From Cichorium intybus (Eukaryota; Streptophyta; Magnoliopsida; Asterales; Asteraceae), in NCBI GenBank assembly GCA_023525715.1, contig CM042013.1, positions 71,516,994-71,580,993 of the forward strand: a stretch of 64,000 nt of DNA, in the 5' to 3' direction. The position numbers and the translations under genes were made by a program. Below, one piece after another: positions 1 to 21,398 of this stretch. Under the pieces are notes generated by a model, which ran no database searches, had not been told where the DNA came from, and saw only the letters and a program-made list of their open reading frames with translations. Positions within the stretch are counted from its first letter, which is position 1; every line of letters begins with the position of its first letter.

Positions 1-3000
1 AATTTTGATCTTAGTTTTAATTTTGTTTTTTATCTTTGTGACCTCTTTATCGTAATATGAGGTGTCTGTGTCAATATTTTGCTTATGTGTGTTCAGAGTC
101 GCCGTATAACTAGAGAAAAATTGATGATTCTCAAGTCATTAGTGTTACTTGTTGGAGGTACGTATCTAATTTCATACTTCTAGGGTTTGATTATAATTTC
201 AATTAATTAATTCCATATTTTTGTGCGTTTTTATATGTGTGTGAATGTGTGAATTGTGTGATCGTTGGAGGCTTTTCATATTGTTGCTTCTCTTTTGTTG
301 AAAAGTTTAAATTGCTTTTACTTAATTGACTGAGATGTAAGTTTAATGTAATGGCGATGGAGGTTTTATGGGTTATAAAACAACTAATTTCCTTCAATGT
401 TTCTCTTCTGCTTACAGTATTTTTTATGATTCTATTTAATAATTGGTCAATACTAAAAATCGATGTATACCTATATTGTCCGTAGGGGATTCGGTGGATG
501 TCCCATAGATGAAAGAAGGATTTAAAGGAAGAGAGAGTGTGCATATAAGTTGGGTTTCGCTTACGATTACATGGTAACGCTTCTAAAGTTTTACTTCTAG
601 ACATCTTATCATTTATCTTCTTGATGTTTTTATTGGTCTTGTACAAAACCTAAGAACCTATGGAGGCATAAGAAGCCATATCAGTTACACATCAAGATTG
701 GGCATGAAATTGGTTAAGATGTTAACGTTGCAGCATTGGTGTGCAATTTTATGGGTAAATTTCATGAACGTCTAATGTTAATAAATTAATGGTGCTTATG
801 AATTTTGATTTTATGAAAAGTAGTTTTAGTTTGAATTGTGTTATTTAGGTGCCATATTATGCTTTCAACCGACTCAAATTTGATAGTCAAATATTTCTTA
901 GGTAGAAAACTTCCTTCTACATATCTATCTCTCTTTCTAGAAACTCATTGCATTAACCTCGAGTAATCCTTTTGATTTTAGATGTAGATAACCAACTCTT
1001 TGGATGAGTCTCTTGCAATTGATCAACACAGTTCCGTTTCACAACCTTTGTTTCTCTGCGTTCAAAATTTTAATTTTGGGTTCTTCAGCAACTTTCAGTC
1101 AAAGAACGTGAAAAGGTATTGTTTCATTCATATTGATTTCTAATATTAGTAATATCGTTTTTGCAGGTTTTTTGGTTGTTAATTGGAGGTTTTAAATAAA
1201 AATTTTATATTCCTTCTTACAGGCCAATAAGCGGCGACTTTGTTTGTGCCTGCGGTTTTAAGCATGGTAGAGTTTAGTTGGAGTTCTGACAGTAAACAAA
1301 CATTTAAAAGCCTTTTCTTTTCTAAATTACACAAAAATTGGTTTTATGTATGATTTGAGTTCAATTTTAGGTTTATCCCTTTATTTGGTTATGGTCAAAT
1401 CAATCTATCTTGGAGGATATTTGACCACCGACCTACTACTTAAATCTGACATATACGAGAGTTATTTCTTCCATTTAATTCTAGAGCACTTTAGCAACAA
1501 ATGGGACTTTTTGGCATGAGATATAAAAATCGAACATGATGAAGTATTGATTGGAAAATCAAACCAGGTATGTTTCATTCCTATATGTTTCAGGGAAATT
1601 TCTTTTGTGTTGTTAATGATGCTTGAGCTATATTATATGTACATGCATACATAGGTATTAGTCTTTGAGCCATTTTACATGACTATAAACTATAAAACTT
1701 GATAGTGAGTAAGACATGAACTTGAAAGCCAGATTTGCACTAATATATGGAAATTCTTTTTCTGATAAGACGATTTGCTGACTTTTTTTGGGTAAATCTT
1801 CTATCAGAAGCTGTTATTCTCATTATTTTCCAATTAGAAAAAGATCAGTTTGCTTCGGGGATTAAAGGCATCAATTTTTTTGCTCTAGAACCATTATGAG
1901 GAAGAGGACTCATGAAGTGCCTTAGGGAGAGCATCATCACGTAATGTGGAAGTTTGAACAACCAGTATTGTCTGTGAAATATTTTGAGAGGTATAAAAAT
2001 ACAATCCCAAGCACCGCCACTCCTTCCCATGTTGAAATTAGTCTCACTATAGACATGGATTTGAACAGGATGTGTTATCTGATTTATCTGTTGCTCTTCT
2101 GTTTAATTCCGATTTCGGCTCTGAATTCTCGTTTCATTGATAGGGAAAAATCCATTATGGCAGCAATGCATGACCTTTTTATTTTCTTTACAACTTGATA
2201 TTGCTGACTCACTAGAGGCACATGATCTAAGGAAGTATTGTGAGGCTACTATATCATTAATGTGTCGACGTATATGATTGCTAAAATATGCATATATATT
2301 CTATTACCAACTCACTATTCACTGCTTTCATGATGAAACTACTTCTGATCATCAAAGGCTCTTGACAGGTTTCACATCTTTCTTTCTCATTTTTTGTTGA
2401 ATGTGCTAACTTTTATTTTCATTAAATTTTATTTTTACATGGTTTGCTTCTAGGTTGCGGCTATATAACATGGTCGAAACTTGCAGGTCTGCATTGTCCT
2501 TCCTTTTATGTACATCAATACATCATATGTTATACATGACATTAATTCCTAAACTTACAAAAATTAAAAAAAATTATATTTATAAGCTCTTTTTTCTCCA
2601 GTTTCCTGGGTTGGCTTATCTGACCGATTTTACCTCACAAATTTGTCAGACAACAAGTGATTAACCAGGTTAGTTTTAATATTAACTCCTGTCTACCTTT
2701 TACTCAGTTTTATATCATTTTGTTTATTAAGGTTCTCCAAGTATATATTTTCTAATGATTTTAGCGTACTGCAAAGTACCCAAAAAGCATTGAAATAGCT
2801 TTATTCCAGAATTTAAGTTCAATAATTTTGACTGGTTTTGACATTGCAACACTCAAGTAAAAAAAAATTTAATAACGGTTGTGGTGTCATTTACTTTATG
2901 AAAAAAATACTAATCATTCAGGTGAGTTAAGTTATTTGTGTAAATTTCAACTAACTTCTATTTTCTGTTGTAAACTATATACCTTCTGTTCAGATTCTAG

Positions 3001-3164
3001 CTAATTAAAATCTCTAAATTGTGTATCGATACAGTTGTTGAAACAGAAGGGGAGATGAAAGTTGAAGTTACCAGAGGAGGTAAAGTAAGCATATGTTGTG
3101 ATCATAGAAGCTTGAAAAGTAACCGTCTTAGAAGATTTTTGGAATTTTCTGAAGACATCTCCGT
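1..3164. other. AT-rich region upstream of UBP24, no gene recognised; probably Helitron interior in part
   Basis: I find no recognisable protein here. Short stretches bounded by plausible splice signals occur (about 101-158 and 984-1117, each followed by a GT donor), which could be captured exon pieces, but I cannot name a family. The stretch runs into an unmistakable Helitron 3' end at 3165-3199, so some or all of it may be the body of a non-autonomous Helitron whose 5' TC end I could not place. No Rep/helicase motifs were seen. Confidence 0.4.
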
Positions 3165-3199
3165 GGGCCGTGCTTAGCACGGCCCTAAAACGTACCTAG
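3165..3199 (+). mobile_element. Helitron 3' terminus (hairpin plus CTAG)
   Basis: A perfect 9-bp stem (GGGCCGTGC / GCACGGCCC, 3165-3173 and 3177-3185) with a TTA loop is followed 10 nt later by CTAG (3196-3199) and then a T. This is the classic Helitron 3' signature: a hairpin 10-12 nt before CTRR, with insertion between A and T. The 5' end lies upstream and is not resolved. Confidence 0.85.
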
Positions 3200-3213
3200 T
3201 ATAAATATATAAA
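3200..3213 (+). promoter_or_regulatory. Candidate TATA box of UBP24
   Basis: TATAAATATATAAA lies about 139 bp before the UBP24 start codon. That is a plausible core-promoter spacing when a 5' leader of roughly 100 nt is allowed for. Its first T is also the host T that follows the Helitron CTAG end, so the transposon ends exactly at this candidate TATA box. In AT-rich DNA a TATA match alone is weak evidence. Confidence 0.45.
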
Positions 3214-3338
3214 CACAATGGATTTTACCATTCCATCCACATGTTGGTTGATGGGATCAAAAAATTCGTTGCTATATACTTCTTTTCAATACTCTTATTA
3301 ATAAACAAAGAACTTTGAATTCGACACGCAACCACATC

Positions 3339-13678
<10,340 letters not shown>

Positions 13679-14256
13679 CCAGGGGTATAAACGTCATTTC
13701 AATGTGTACATGCCACTCGGTGGCAACAAGGTAACACGTTTGATGTTAATCGTGGTCCTTTGACTTGTGGGGTTGCCGGAGTGGCGAGAGTTTGTTAGCC
13801 GGAAATTTTGGCCGGAAAGGTGATGTCATCATGTCGTCACGGAAGTTTGTTGAGGAAATATAATGATCGAGTTTGGTTGATTGTTGAGCCAAAGATGGTT
13901 TTGGTGTGAGGTTTTATTGTTTGTCTTTGTATGTAGAGTATTTATGTATATTCTTATCTTCTATGTCTTGAGAGATTGGATTATCGGAGGTTATTTTCGT
14001 GTTATTTGAACATTTTGGTTTTTTCTCGTGTTACATCTTGTGTTTGGTTATGACTTAGGAAAATTGGTCCATGGGATGACTGGTTTTTTTATAGTAAAAA
14101 TCACAAAATATCACAACAATGAAATAAAGTTTTAGCATGAGTGCTTAAAAGTGTTCTAGTAATTCAGAGTATTAGACATGATTATAATGAGTAGAGAATA
14201 GAGGGTACCCACGTGTAATGATTTTCTTTATATCTAGGAATCTCTTGCAACTAATA
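13679..14256. other. UBP24 3' flank, present three times in the window
   Basis: The 3' untranslated or downstream region begins right after the TAA stop. Sequence to about 14170 recurs at 26122-26625 and again at 56177-56650. From about 14175 this copy diverges from the other two, probably where an old copia LTR was inserted. Confidence 0.7.
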
Positions 14257-14264
14257 TACACAAT

Positions 14265-15084
14265 CATTGTTGTAAAACTCGGCCAACTCGGACGAGTACT
14301 CGCCCGAGTACTCGGCCTCTTACTTAGGCGAGTTAAGCCAACTCGGCCAAACTACTTGGAAATCAGTCAAACTCGGTGCTACTCGGGTCAAACTCGGCCC
14401 AACTCGGTCAAACTCGGAAAATTTAACATTTTTTAGAAAAAAATAAATAACTATAATTGTTAAGTAGTTTTTAAACATATATTATATATTTAGTTATTTA
14501 TTAAAACCTTGTTTAATTTTAATTTTGTTAAATTTAATGTAAATGTGATATAAAAACAAAAAAGACAAATGATTAAATGATTACTTTAATATTAAATAAT
14601 GAATATCAAATTTTGAAATAGTTTAACACTTTAATATTTGAACATGTATAATTGTTTTTTATATTAATCTATTTGTTATGTATTTTAATGATGTTATGAT
14701 ATTTGTTATATAGCATGAGTTCATTTAAAAATTCCAACAAGTTATTAATAAAAGAGATATTAAGAAGTTGTATATGAATCAGATGAAGTTAATATCAACG
14801 AACAAATCGGAACTACATTGGAAAATGATGATTAAACGAGTAATCTAACTATCAAATATTAACAAATAAATATCTAGTTTTTGAAGTAATTTAACATCTG
14901 AACTTGAATCTTTTTATTGATATTTCAACTAATTTTGTTAAAAAATTCAATCAACTTATGGTTTTTGCATATATGTAATTTCCCTAAAAATAATTTTATA
15001 TAATTTATCCAATCCGAGTAATCCGAGTACTCGCTATTCCCCAGTCGGCCGAACGAGTACCAAATAGCGAGTTCCGCAACATTG
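14265..15084. mobile_element. Non-autonomous hAT-like element
   Basis: An 820-bp element flanked by a perfect 8-bp direct repeat TACACAAT (14257-14264 and 15085-15092), the hAT target-site length. The ends CATTGTTGTAAAACTCG and (inverted) CAATGTTGCGGAACTCG form imperfect terminal inverted repeats. Subterminal ACTCGG/CGAGT motifs are repeated many times near the left end and several times near the right end. The middle is AT-rich and non-coding. It is inserted in what appears to be the LTR end of the old plus-strand copia. Confidence 0.8.
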
Positions 15085-15092
15085 TACACAAT

Positions 15093-16508
15093 ATCGACCA
15101 TACGATTCTTTATGGTAATAGAGCCATGGATCTCCCACCAACTCTAAAACAACTAGGGTTGGGGACGGCTCCTTCAACCTTCGACCATCTCTTACAAAAT
15201 CGATTATGGCTCTTACTAGCTTCACCACTGCTGAGAAGAAATCACATTCCACAAATTCGCTTTTACCCTTGCACCAACCAATTATGGTTATTGGAAAGCC
15301 ATGATTCACCCCTTCTCATACATAATCTTTTTGGTTATGTGGATGGCACAATCTCATGTCCACCCATACACCTAACCGCCACCTAACCGCTGCCGCCGCT
15401 GACCCCAAAGTCAAACCAGAAACAATTGAAATTATCTGGTTTGGATTGCTAATGATGCACACATCCACATGTTGATCATTTCAACTTCGAGTTATTGTTT
15501 CATCATGCAAAAGGTACCACGTCTTAAAGATCTTTGGCTTGCCCTAGAACATGCCATGCCTTATTCATCTTCTAGAGAATATACTCTCAAAACTCAGCTG
15601 TTGAGAATTGAGATGAAGATGGATGAAGCTGCTAATGCCTTTCTAAATCGTGCCCAAGAACACTCAGATGCCTTGGTGCAAGTTAAAGACAAAGACCTTG
15701 TTATGCTTACTGTGTCGGGTCTGTGAGACGAGAACAACAATCTAAAATCGACCATTACCGCATGACAATTCCCCACCACCTCCAATGCGCTTCATGATCT
15801 ACTCAGTGATATGACTTCATGATGGGAAAAACACGTAACCTTAATCCACCAATATTCAAGTGTTTCATTCCACCAATAATGAAGTTGCCACAACCTCGAT
15901 GTCCGCCTTAGTCGCACAACTCGACCCCATTGCATCAGCTTTCATCTCCAAATCATGTATAGGTCACTTCCACGGGTACACCATCAGCAAGTTCTCAAGC
16001 CTGCTACAATGCTCAACAACCTACCTACAACAACCATGGCTACAACAATCGAGGGTGATGTGGCACTTTTCCTGGCAATAACAACTGTAGACGGGGTGAT
16101 CATCAATTCAGTCGGGCATCAAACCAGAACACAGTCTTTGGTACCTGCAATTGGTGTGACATTCCATCTTCCCTCCTAATGCCCTAACCGAGATCCCTTT
16201 ACCATTCGCTAACGCACTACAACCAACTTTGCTGACACCAACCCATCCACGAGTTCTAACGCTTGGTTCCCCAACACCGGTGCCAATAGTTACGCCACGC
16301 CCTGTCTAACGAGCATGGATCATTCCTGAACTTACCAAGGCAATGATAATCTTCACGTTGGTGATGGTAAGGGACTCCCCGTGCTTCATACTCGTTCTTT
16401 CGCATTTAGTCACTAAACAAATCGTTTCATCTTTCCAATGTTTTACACATTCCAAACATCACAAAACAACTTCTTTATATTCAAAAATTCTATGCAGATA
16501 ACAATACC
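15093..16508 (+). pseudogene. Old Ty1/copia gag-protease remnant (left part)
   Basis: A degraded primer-binding site TGGTAATAGAGCC (15113-15125) is followed by an ATG and a copia gag of the UBN2 kind, spread over several frames. Recognisable pieces are HNLFGYVDGTISCPP (about 15323-15365), the 85-residue stretch 15469-15726 with SSREYTLKTQLLRIEMK, and a protease-like WFPNTGAN segment (about 16267-16290) where the usual Asp is Asn. Many stops and frame changes make it non-functional. Its continuation lies right of the nested young copia, at 21290. Confidence 0.8.
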
Positions 16509-16655
16509 TGTTAGTTTGAGAAATTGAGCTTATCTCATTAATTCACAGAATATGTATAAATACACAGTACAATAACCGGTGGGCCGGGTATAACTATGGG
16601 CTATACAAGAGACTCTAAAAGGCCTAATACATACACACGCATACATACGCTAACA
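16509..16655 (-). repeat. 3' LTR of young copia
   Basis: 147 bp, TGTTAG...CTAACA on the plus strand, identical to the partner at 21143-21289. Short for a copia LTR. The polyprotein stop codon (16650-16652) lies inside it. Confidence 0.96.
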
Positions 16656-19600
16656 TCCCCCCGCAGTGTGAACGGGGTGAATTTCATGAACGTTCAGACT
16701 GGACCGAAAGTCAAGAAATAATGCTGACGGTAGACCTTTTGTAAAAATATCTGCATATTGGGAAGCCGAAGGCACATGTAAGACGCGCACATTGCCTAAC
16801 GCCACTTGATCACGAACAAAATGAATATCGATTTCGATATGTTTGGTGCGCTGATGATGAACCGGGTTGGAAGTCATGTAGACGGTACTAACATTGTCAC
16901 AGTATACCAGAGTGGCCGAGACGAGAGGACGATGTAGTTCACGCATGAGATTACGCAGCCAACAAGATTCAGCGACAGCATTTGCAACCGCGCGATATTC
17001 AGCTTCGGCGCTTGACCTGGAGATTGTAGCTTGGCGTTTGGCGGACCATGAGATAAGATTGTTCCCAAGAAATACACAATAGCCCGATGTGGACCGCCGA
17101 GTATCTGGGCAACCAGCCCAGTCGGCATCAGAGTAGGCCACGAGGGAATGTGAGGAGTCAGAGTATAACTGTAGCCCATGAGAAACAGTCCCGCGAATGT
17201 ATCGCAGGATGCGTTTGAGAGCCGTGAAGTGAGGTTCCCGAGGATCATGCATGTGGAGACAGATTTGTTGAACCGCATAGGAGATGTCAGGTCTCGTGAA
17301 GGTAAGGTACTGAAGAGCACCTGCAAGGCTGCGGTATAGAGTCGGGTCAGATACGGGAGGACCGGACCCGTCAATCTTAGCCGATGTATCAACCGGAGTG
17401 CGTGAGGGTTTACAGTTTGCCATGTTTGCTCATTCGAGAATGTCTAGAGCATATTTTCGTTGAGACAAAAACATACCAGAGGTATCTCGAGTGACCGCAA
17501 TGCCAAGGAAATAGTTGAGATCACCGAGATCTGTCATAGCAAACTCGGCTGCCAGGGCGGATGTGATCTGAGTCAGCAGAGTTTGAGATGAAGCGGTCAG
17601 GATTATATCATCAACATACAATAAAAGATAAGCAGTGTGAGGCCCCTGATGGTAGATGAAGAGAGAGGTGTCACACTTGCTATTATGAAACCCCATCTGA
17701 ACAATAAACTGAGCAAACCGCTGGAACCAGGCACGTGGTGCCTGTTTGAGGCCATATAAGGAACGACGCAGAAGACACACATGATCCGGGTGAGCCGGGT
17801 CACGGAAACCCGGAGGCTGGTGCATGTACACAGTTTCCTGAAGTCTCCCATTGAGAAAAGCATTCTTAACATCCAACTGTCTAACGGGCCATTTACAGGA
17901 AATAGCCAAACTGAGAACAGTGCGAATGGTGGCCGGCTTGACAACCGGACTGAAGGTCTGATCACAGTCAATGCCCGGGCGTTGACTCCGCCCATTTGCA
18001 ACAAGGCGGGCTTTGTATCGCGCTAATGAGCCATCTGCATTATGTTTCTTTTTAAACAGCCAAATACAGTTCACAATGTTAGCATTAACGGGACGCGGAA
18101 CAAGCTCCCACGTACCATTAGAAATAAGTGCTTCATATTCCTCTTTCATAGCATCATGCCAGTGAGGATCACGGAAGGCTTGAGAATAAGACCGAGGGAC
18201 AGGAGAAGAAGTATCAACATGAAGGTTGAGTCGGTGAATGGGTTTAGAGATGCCATGGCGAAGGCGAGTGGTCATTGGATGAGTAGATGTAGAGGGTGGA
18301 AGCACAGGAGTGGTGGGGGTAGCTGGGTGAGGAACCGTGGGCTGGGCATCCATGGGTGGAATGGTCGTGGTGGGGGATGGGTTGGTGACCGTCGGAGATG
18401 AGACGGGTGAGTGAAGGAAGGTGGAGGAGAAGCTGTTGGGGCCGGAGTCCTCATCTAAGAACTCATATGGGGGTGGGTCATTTGGAGTCATGGAGCCAAA
18501 GGGAAACACGGTTTCATCAAAGGTAACATGTCGGGATATGATAATTTTTCTGGTGGCAAGGTCGAGGCATCTATACCCACGATGTTGTGTGGGATATCCA
18601 AGGAAAATACACGGAGTGGTTCGAGGAGATAGTTTGTGATCAATGGGAATATTGGGAAAACATAAGCAACCAAAGACGCGTAGGTGAGTGTAAGAAGGGT
18701 GTTTTTGATGAAGTTTGTGATACGGGGTGTCGTCTTTGAGTGTGGTGGAGGGAAGTATATTAAGGAGGTGAGTGGCCATATGGAGGGCTTCCACCCAATA
18801 CATCGGAGGCAGATGGGCATGGAACAAGAGAGATCGGATACAATTATTGATGGTACGAATGATCCGTTCAGATTTGCCATTTTGCTGAGATGTATAAGGA
18901 CACGAGAACCGAAGGAGGATACCCTGCTCAGCACATAATGATTGAAATTGTGTGTTGGCAAATTCTCCACCATTATCACATTGAAACATTTGAATTTGAC
19001 GTTTATATTGATTTTTAACATGAGCATAAAAATGCAAAAACTTGGAAAAGACATCAGATTTATTGCGGAGAGGATAAACCCAAATAAAATGAGAAAACTG
19101 ATCAAGAAACACCACATAATATTTAAGACCACTAGCACTCAACACAGGCGAGGTCCAAACATCAGAATGAACAATTTCAAAGGGAAAAGTAGCAACAGTA
19201 GTAGATAAAGAGAAGGGTAAACGAGTATGTTTACCCAACTGACACGCAACACACAATGTTTTATTTTTAGTGCTAGTACAAGTAATCAAATGACGCGAAA
19301 CCAAAGACTGAAACACCCGCGATCCCGGATGCCCGAGACGTTGGTGCCAAACCGAGGAGGTGACCGAGAGGAGAGCATGACTGGACTCGAGACTGGTAGT
19401 AACGGGGTAAAGATCGCCGGTACTATCACATCGGAGCAGGGTTTGTTTGGTCCGCTAATCCTTCACAGAAAAACCAAACTCATCAAATTCAATAGCACAC
19501 TTATTTTCACGAGTAAAACGACGCACAGAAATCAAATTTTTAATAATACTAGGAGTGATAAGGACACAGCTAAGACGCAAAGTACGATACGGGTTTAAAC

Positions 19601-20936
19601 AAGAGATGGAAGAATTTCCGGTTTTTATAACAGGTATCCGTGATCCATCACCAACAAGAACATAAGGAATTAAGCACTTATCGCTAACGGATGTGAGAAT
19701 ACCTGTGTTCGCGTGAAGGTGGGATGTAGCACCGGAGTCCATGTACCACTCATTTGAAGCAGGATCGGGAAGAACTGCAGTGTTGTAGGCCTGCGGGATG
19801 GCGGTAGGTTGGTCTCCGGTGGATGGTGTGGCTGCTGTTGGCCAAACCCACGAACCGAACTGCTGTGGCTGAAGGGCCGAATGAGGAGGCCCAGTTATGT
19901 GGGCTTGCTGCGGAGCAGGAGGTAGCGGAAATGAGTACGTGGGCCGCTGATGCTGGGCAGTACTCGATGGACCAGAAGCAGAGGGTAGGTGAGCAGGCCA
20001 CGGTGCCCAGTAGCGGGCTGAATCCGGAGCTGGGAGGAGACCAGGAGCAGCTGCAGCAGTGAGAGGGGGGAAACCAGGTGGCGGCGTCGCCCAAGCTAGC
20101 CACTCGGAAAGCCATGCCGGCGGGGCAGGAGAGCGGTTTGACTGAGAAGTATTGCCGCTGGAGGAGCCGGTACGACCACCCCCTCGCGAGTTCCGACCTC
20201 CACGGTTTCCGCGGCCTCATGTACGCCCCCCCCGATTTGAGCCGCCGTTTCGGTTTTGTTGTTGGTCAGCAAGGAGAATCGTAGGGGAAGAACCGTGATC
20301 GCCATGAGTAGTTTGAAGAGACCGAGTGTGCACTTGATTCATACGCTGTTCCTCGAGCAAAAGCATGGAGCGAGTCTCAAGGAACGAAGGAAGCGGAGAT
20401 CTGTGTCGAATAAGGCTTGCAATGTACTCAAACTTGGGGGAGAGGCCATTAATAGTGTACATTACCAGGTTCTTTTCGGGAACTGCAGCATCGATATTGT
20501 CAAGGAGATCGGCCATGGTTTTGATGCGGGTGCAATAATCGGTGACAGTTGAATCACCGATGGTGATGTTCCGGAGTTCATTATCCAGTTGAATGGCTTT
20601 GGCGTCTTTGTTGTCACGAAACAGACGCTCCAAGTTGACCCAAACATCACGAGCCGATGAATGTTTCTTGATAACCATTTGAAGAAGAGGTTGAGTCATC
20701 GTACCATATAGCCACATCTTAACGAGAGAATCGATGCGATTCCACTCGGCAAGTTCAGCCAGGGGTCGAACGGTGGGTTCGGCAAGGTGATCGGATACGC
20801 CAAAACCAATGCAGTGGGTCTCAAAAAGCTCACGCCAGGAGTCGTAATTGAGCTTTTCAAGATCGAGGAGAAGCGGGATATACGCACGGATGTTTGTGAT
20901 ACCGTACGGTTTTTCTGTCTTTTTGTCATCAGCCAT
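16650..20936 (-). pseudogene. Copia gag-pol polyprotein, one frame with three nonsense codons
   Basis: From the ATG at 20936 one frame runs to 16650, about 1428 codons, covering gag, protease, integrase, reverse transcriptase and RNase H. It is interrupted only by TGA (20217-20219), TAG (about 19455) and TGA (17430-17432). Gag has an RGG-rich tail (NRGGRT) but no CCHC zinc knuckle. Protease shows MDSGATSH. Integrase has its D-D-E residues in HSDVWTSP, FQCDNGGEF and QQNGKSERI. Reverse transcriptase has LLYVDDIILT. RNase H has YSDADWAGCPDTRRSTSG and ends in a DIFTKGLPSALF tail. At least two stops are consistent with CGA to TGA changes. The copy cannot make a full polyprotein, so with identical LTRs it was probably mobilised by enzymes from another copy. 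Confidence 0.92.
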
Positions 20937-21129
20937 GAAGACTAGAGTGAGAGAGGGTAGCAGTAATGAATAGTACCGACTGAAAGAAGAAGAGAGGCAG
21001 CGGCAGCAGCAGGAGGCGAAGGATAGCAGCAGCAAGCGGCGGAGAAGGGTTCGCCGGATCAGAAGCGAGGATGAGGGAGGGAAGGTAGGGTCACGGCTGA
21101 TTAGGAGAGGAAAACGGGATCAGAATGAA

Positions 21130-21142
21130 CCCTCTGATACCA
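21130..21142 (-). other. Primer-binding site (initiator tRNA-Met) of young copia
   Basis: On the minus strand, directly after the LTR, the sequence is TGGTATCAGAGGG. It matches the plant initiator tRNA-Met 3' end used by most copia elements. Confidence 0.9.
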
Positions 21143-21289
21143 TGTTAGTTTGAGAAATTGAGCTTATCTCATTAATTCACAGAATATGTATAAATACACA
21201 GTACAATAACCGGTGGGCCGGGTATAACTATGGGCTATACAAGAGACTCTAAAAGGCCTAATACATACACACGCATACATACGCTAACA
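21143..21289 (-). repeat. 5' LTR of young copia
   Basis: 147 bp, identical to 16509-16655. The element is on the minus strand, so this right-hand copy is the 5' LTR. The primer-binding site adjoins it on the left. Confidence 0.96.
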
Positions 21290-21398
21290 ATACCTTCTTT
21301 GAATTTCACACTTTTTTTTTGCCATCAAGGACGAGTCTACATGCAATACCCTTCTCATGGGCCCTATGGACATGGTCTCTACAAGCTGCATATTGAAA
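21290..21398 (+). pseudogene. Old plus-strand copia remnant (right part)
   Basis: Continues the old copia split by the young element. It reads FFEFHTFFFAIKDESTCNTL, which fits the pre-integrase region that should follow the sequence left of 16508. It ends near 21398 at a short A-rich run, where an opposite-strand copia begins. Confidence 0.75.

Larger units (their letters stand above)
16509..21289 (-). mobile_element. Young Ty1/copia retrotransposon with identical LTRs
   Basis: A 4781-bp element flanked by the target duplication ATACC (16504-16508 and 21290-21294). Its two 147-bp LTRs (16509-16655 and 21143-21289) read identical base for base. On the minus strand the primer-binding site TGGTATCAGAGG follows the 5' LTR and a purine tract GCGGGGGGA precedes the 3' LTR. 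It is inserted in the coding region of the older plus-strand copia, splitting it just after a TRKFYADNN-like pre-integrase stretch. Identical LTRs imply a very recent insertion. Confidence 0.96.

Noticed and set aside
203..646. 147-codon open frame on the minus strand
   Set aside because: Low-complexity Lys/Ser/Thr-rich translation with no family resemblance, in an AT-rich region; most likely chance.
18042..20305. Many plus-strand and off-frame open frames across the young copia
   Set aside because: Shadows of the minus-strand gag-pol frame.
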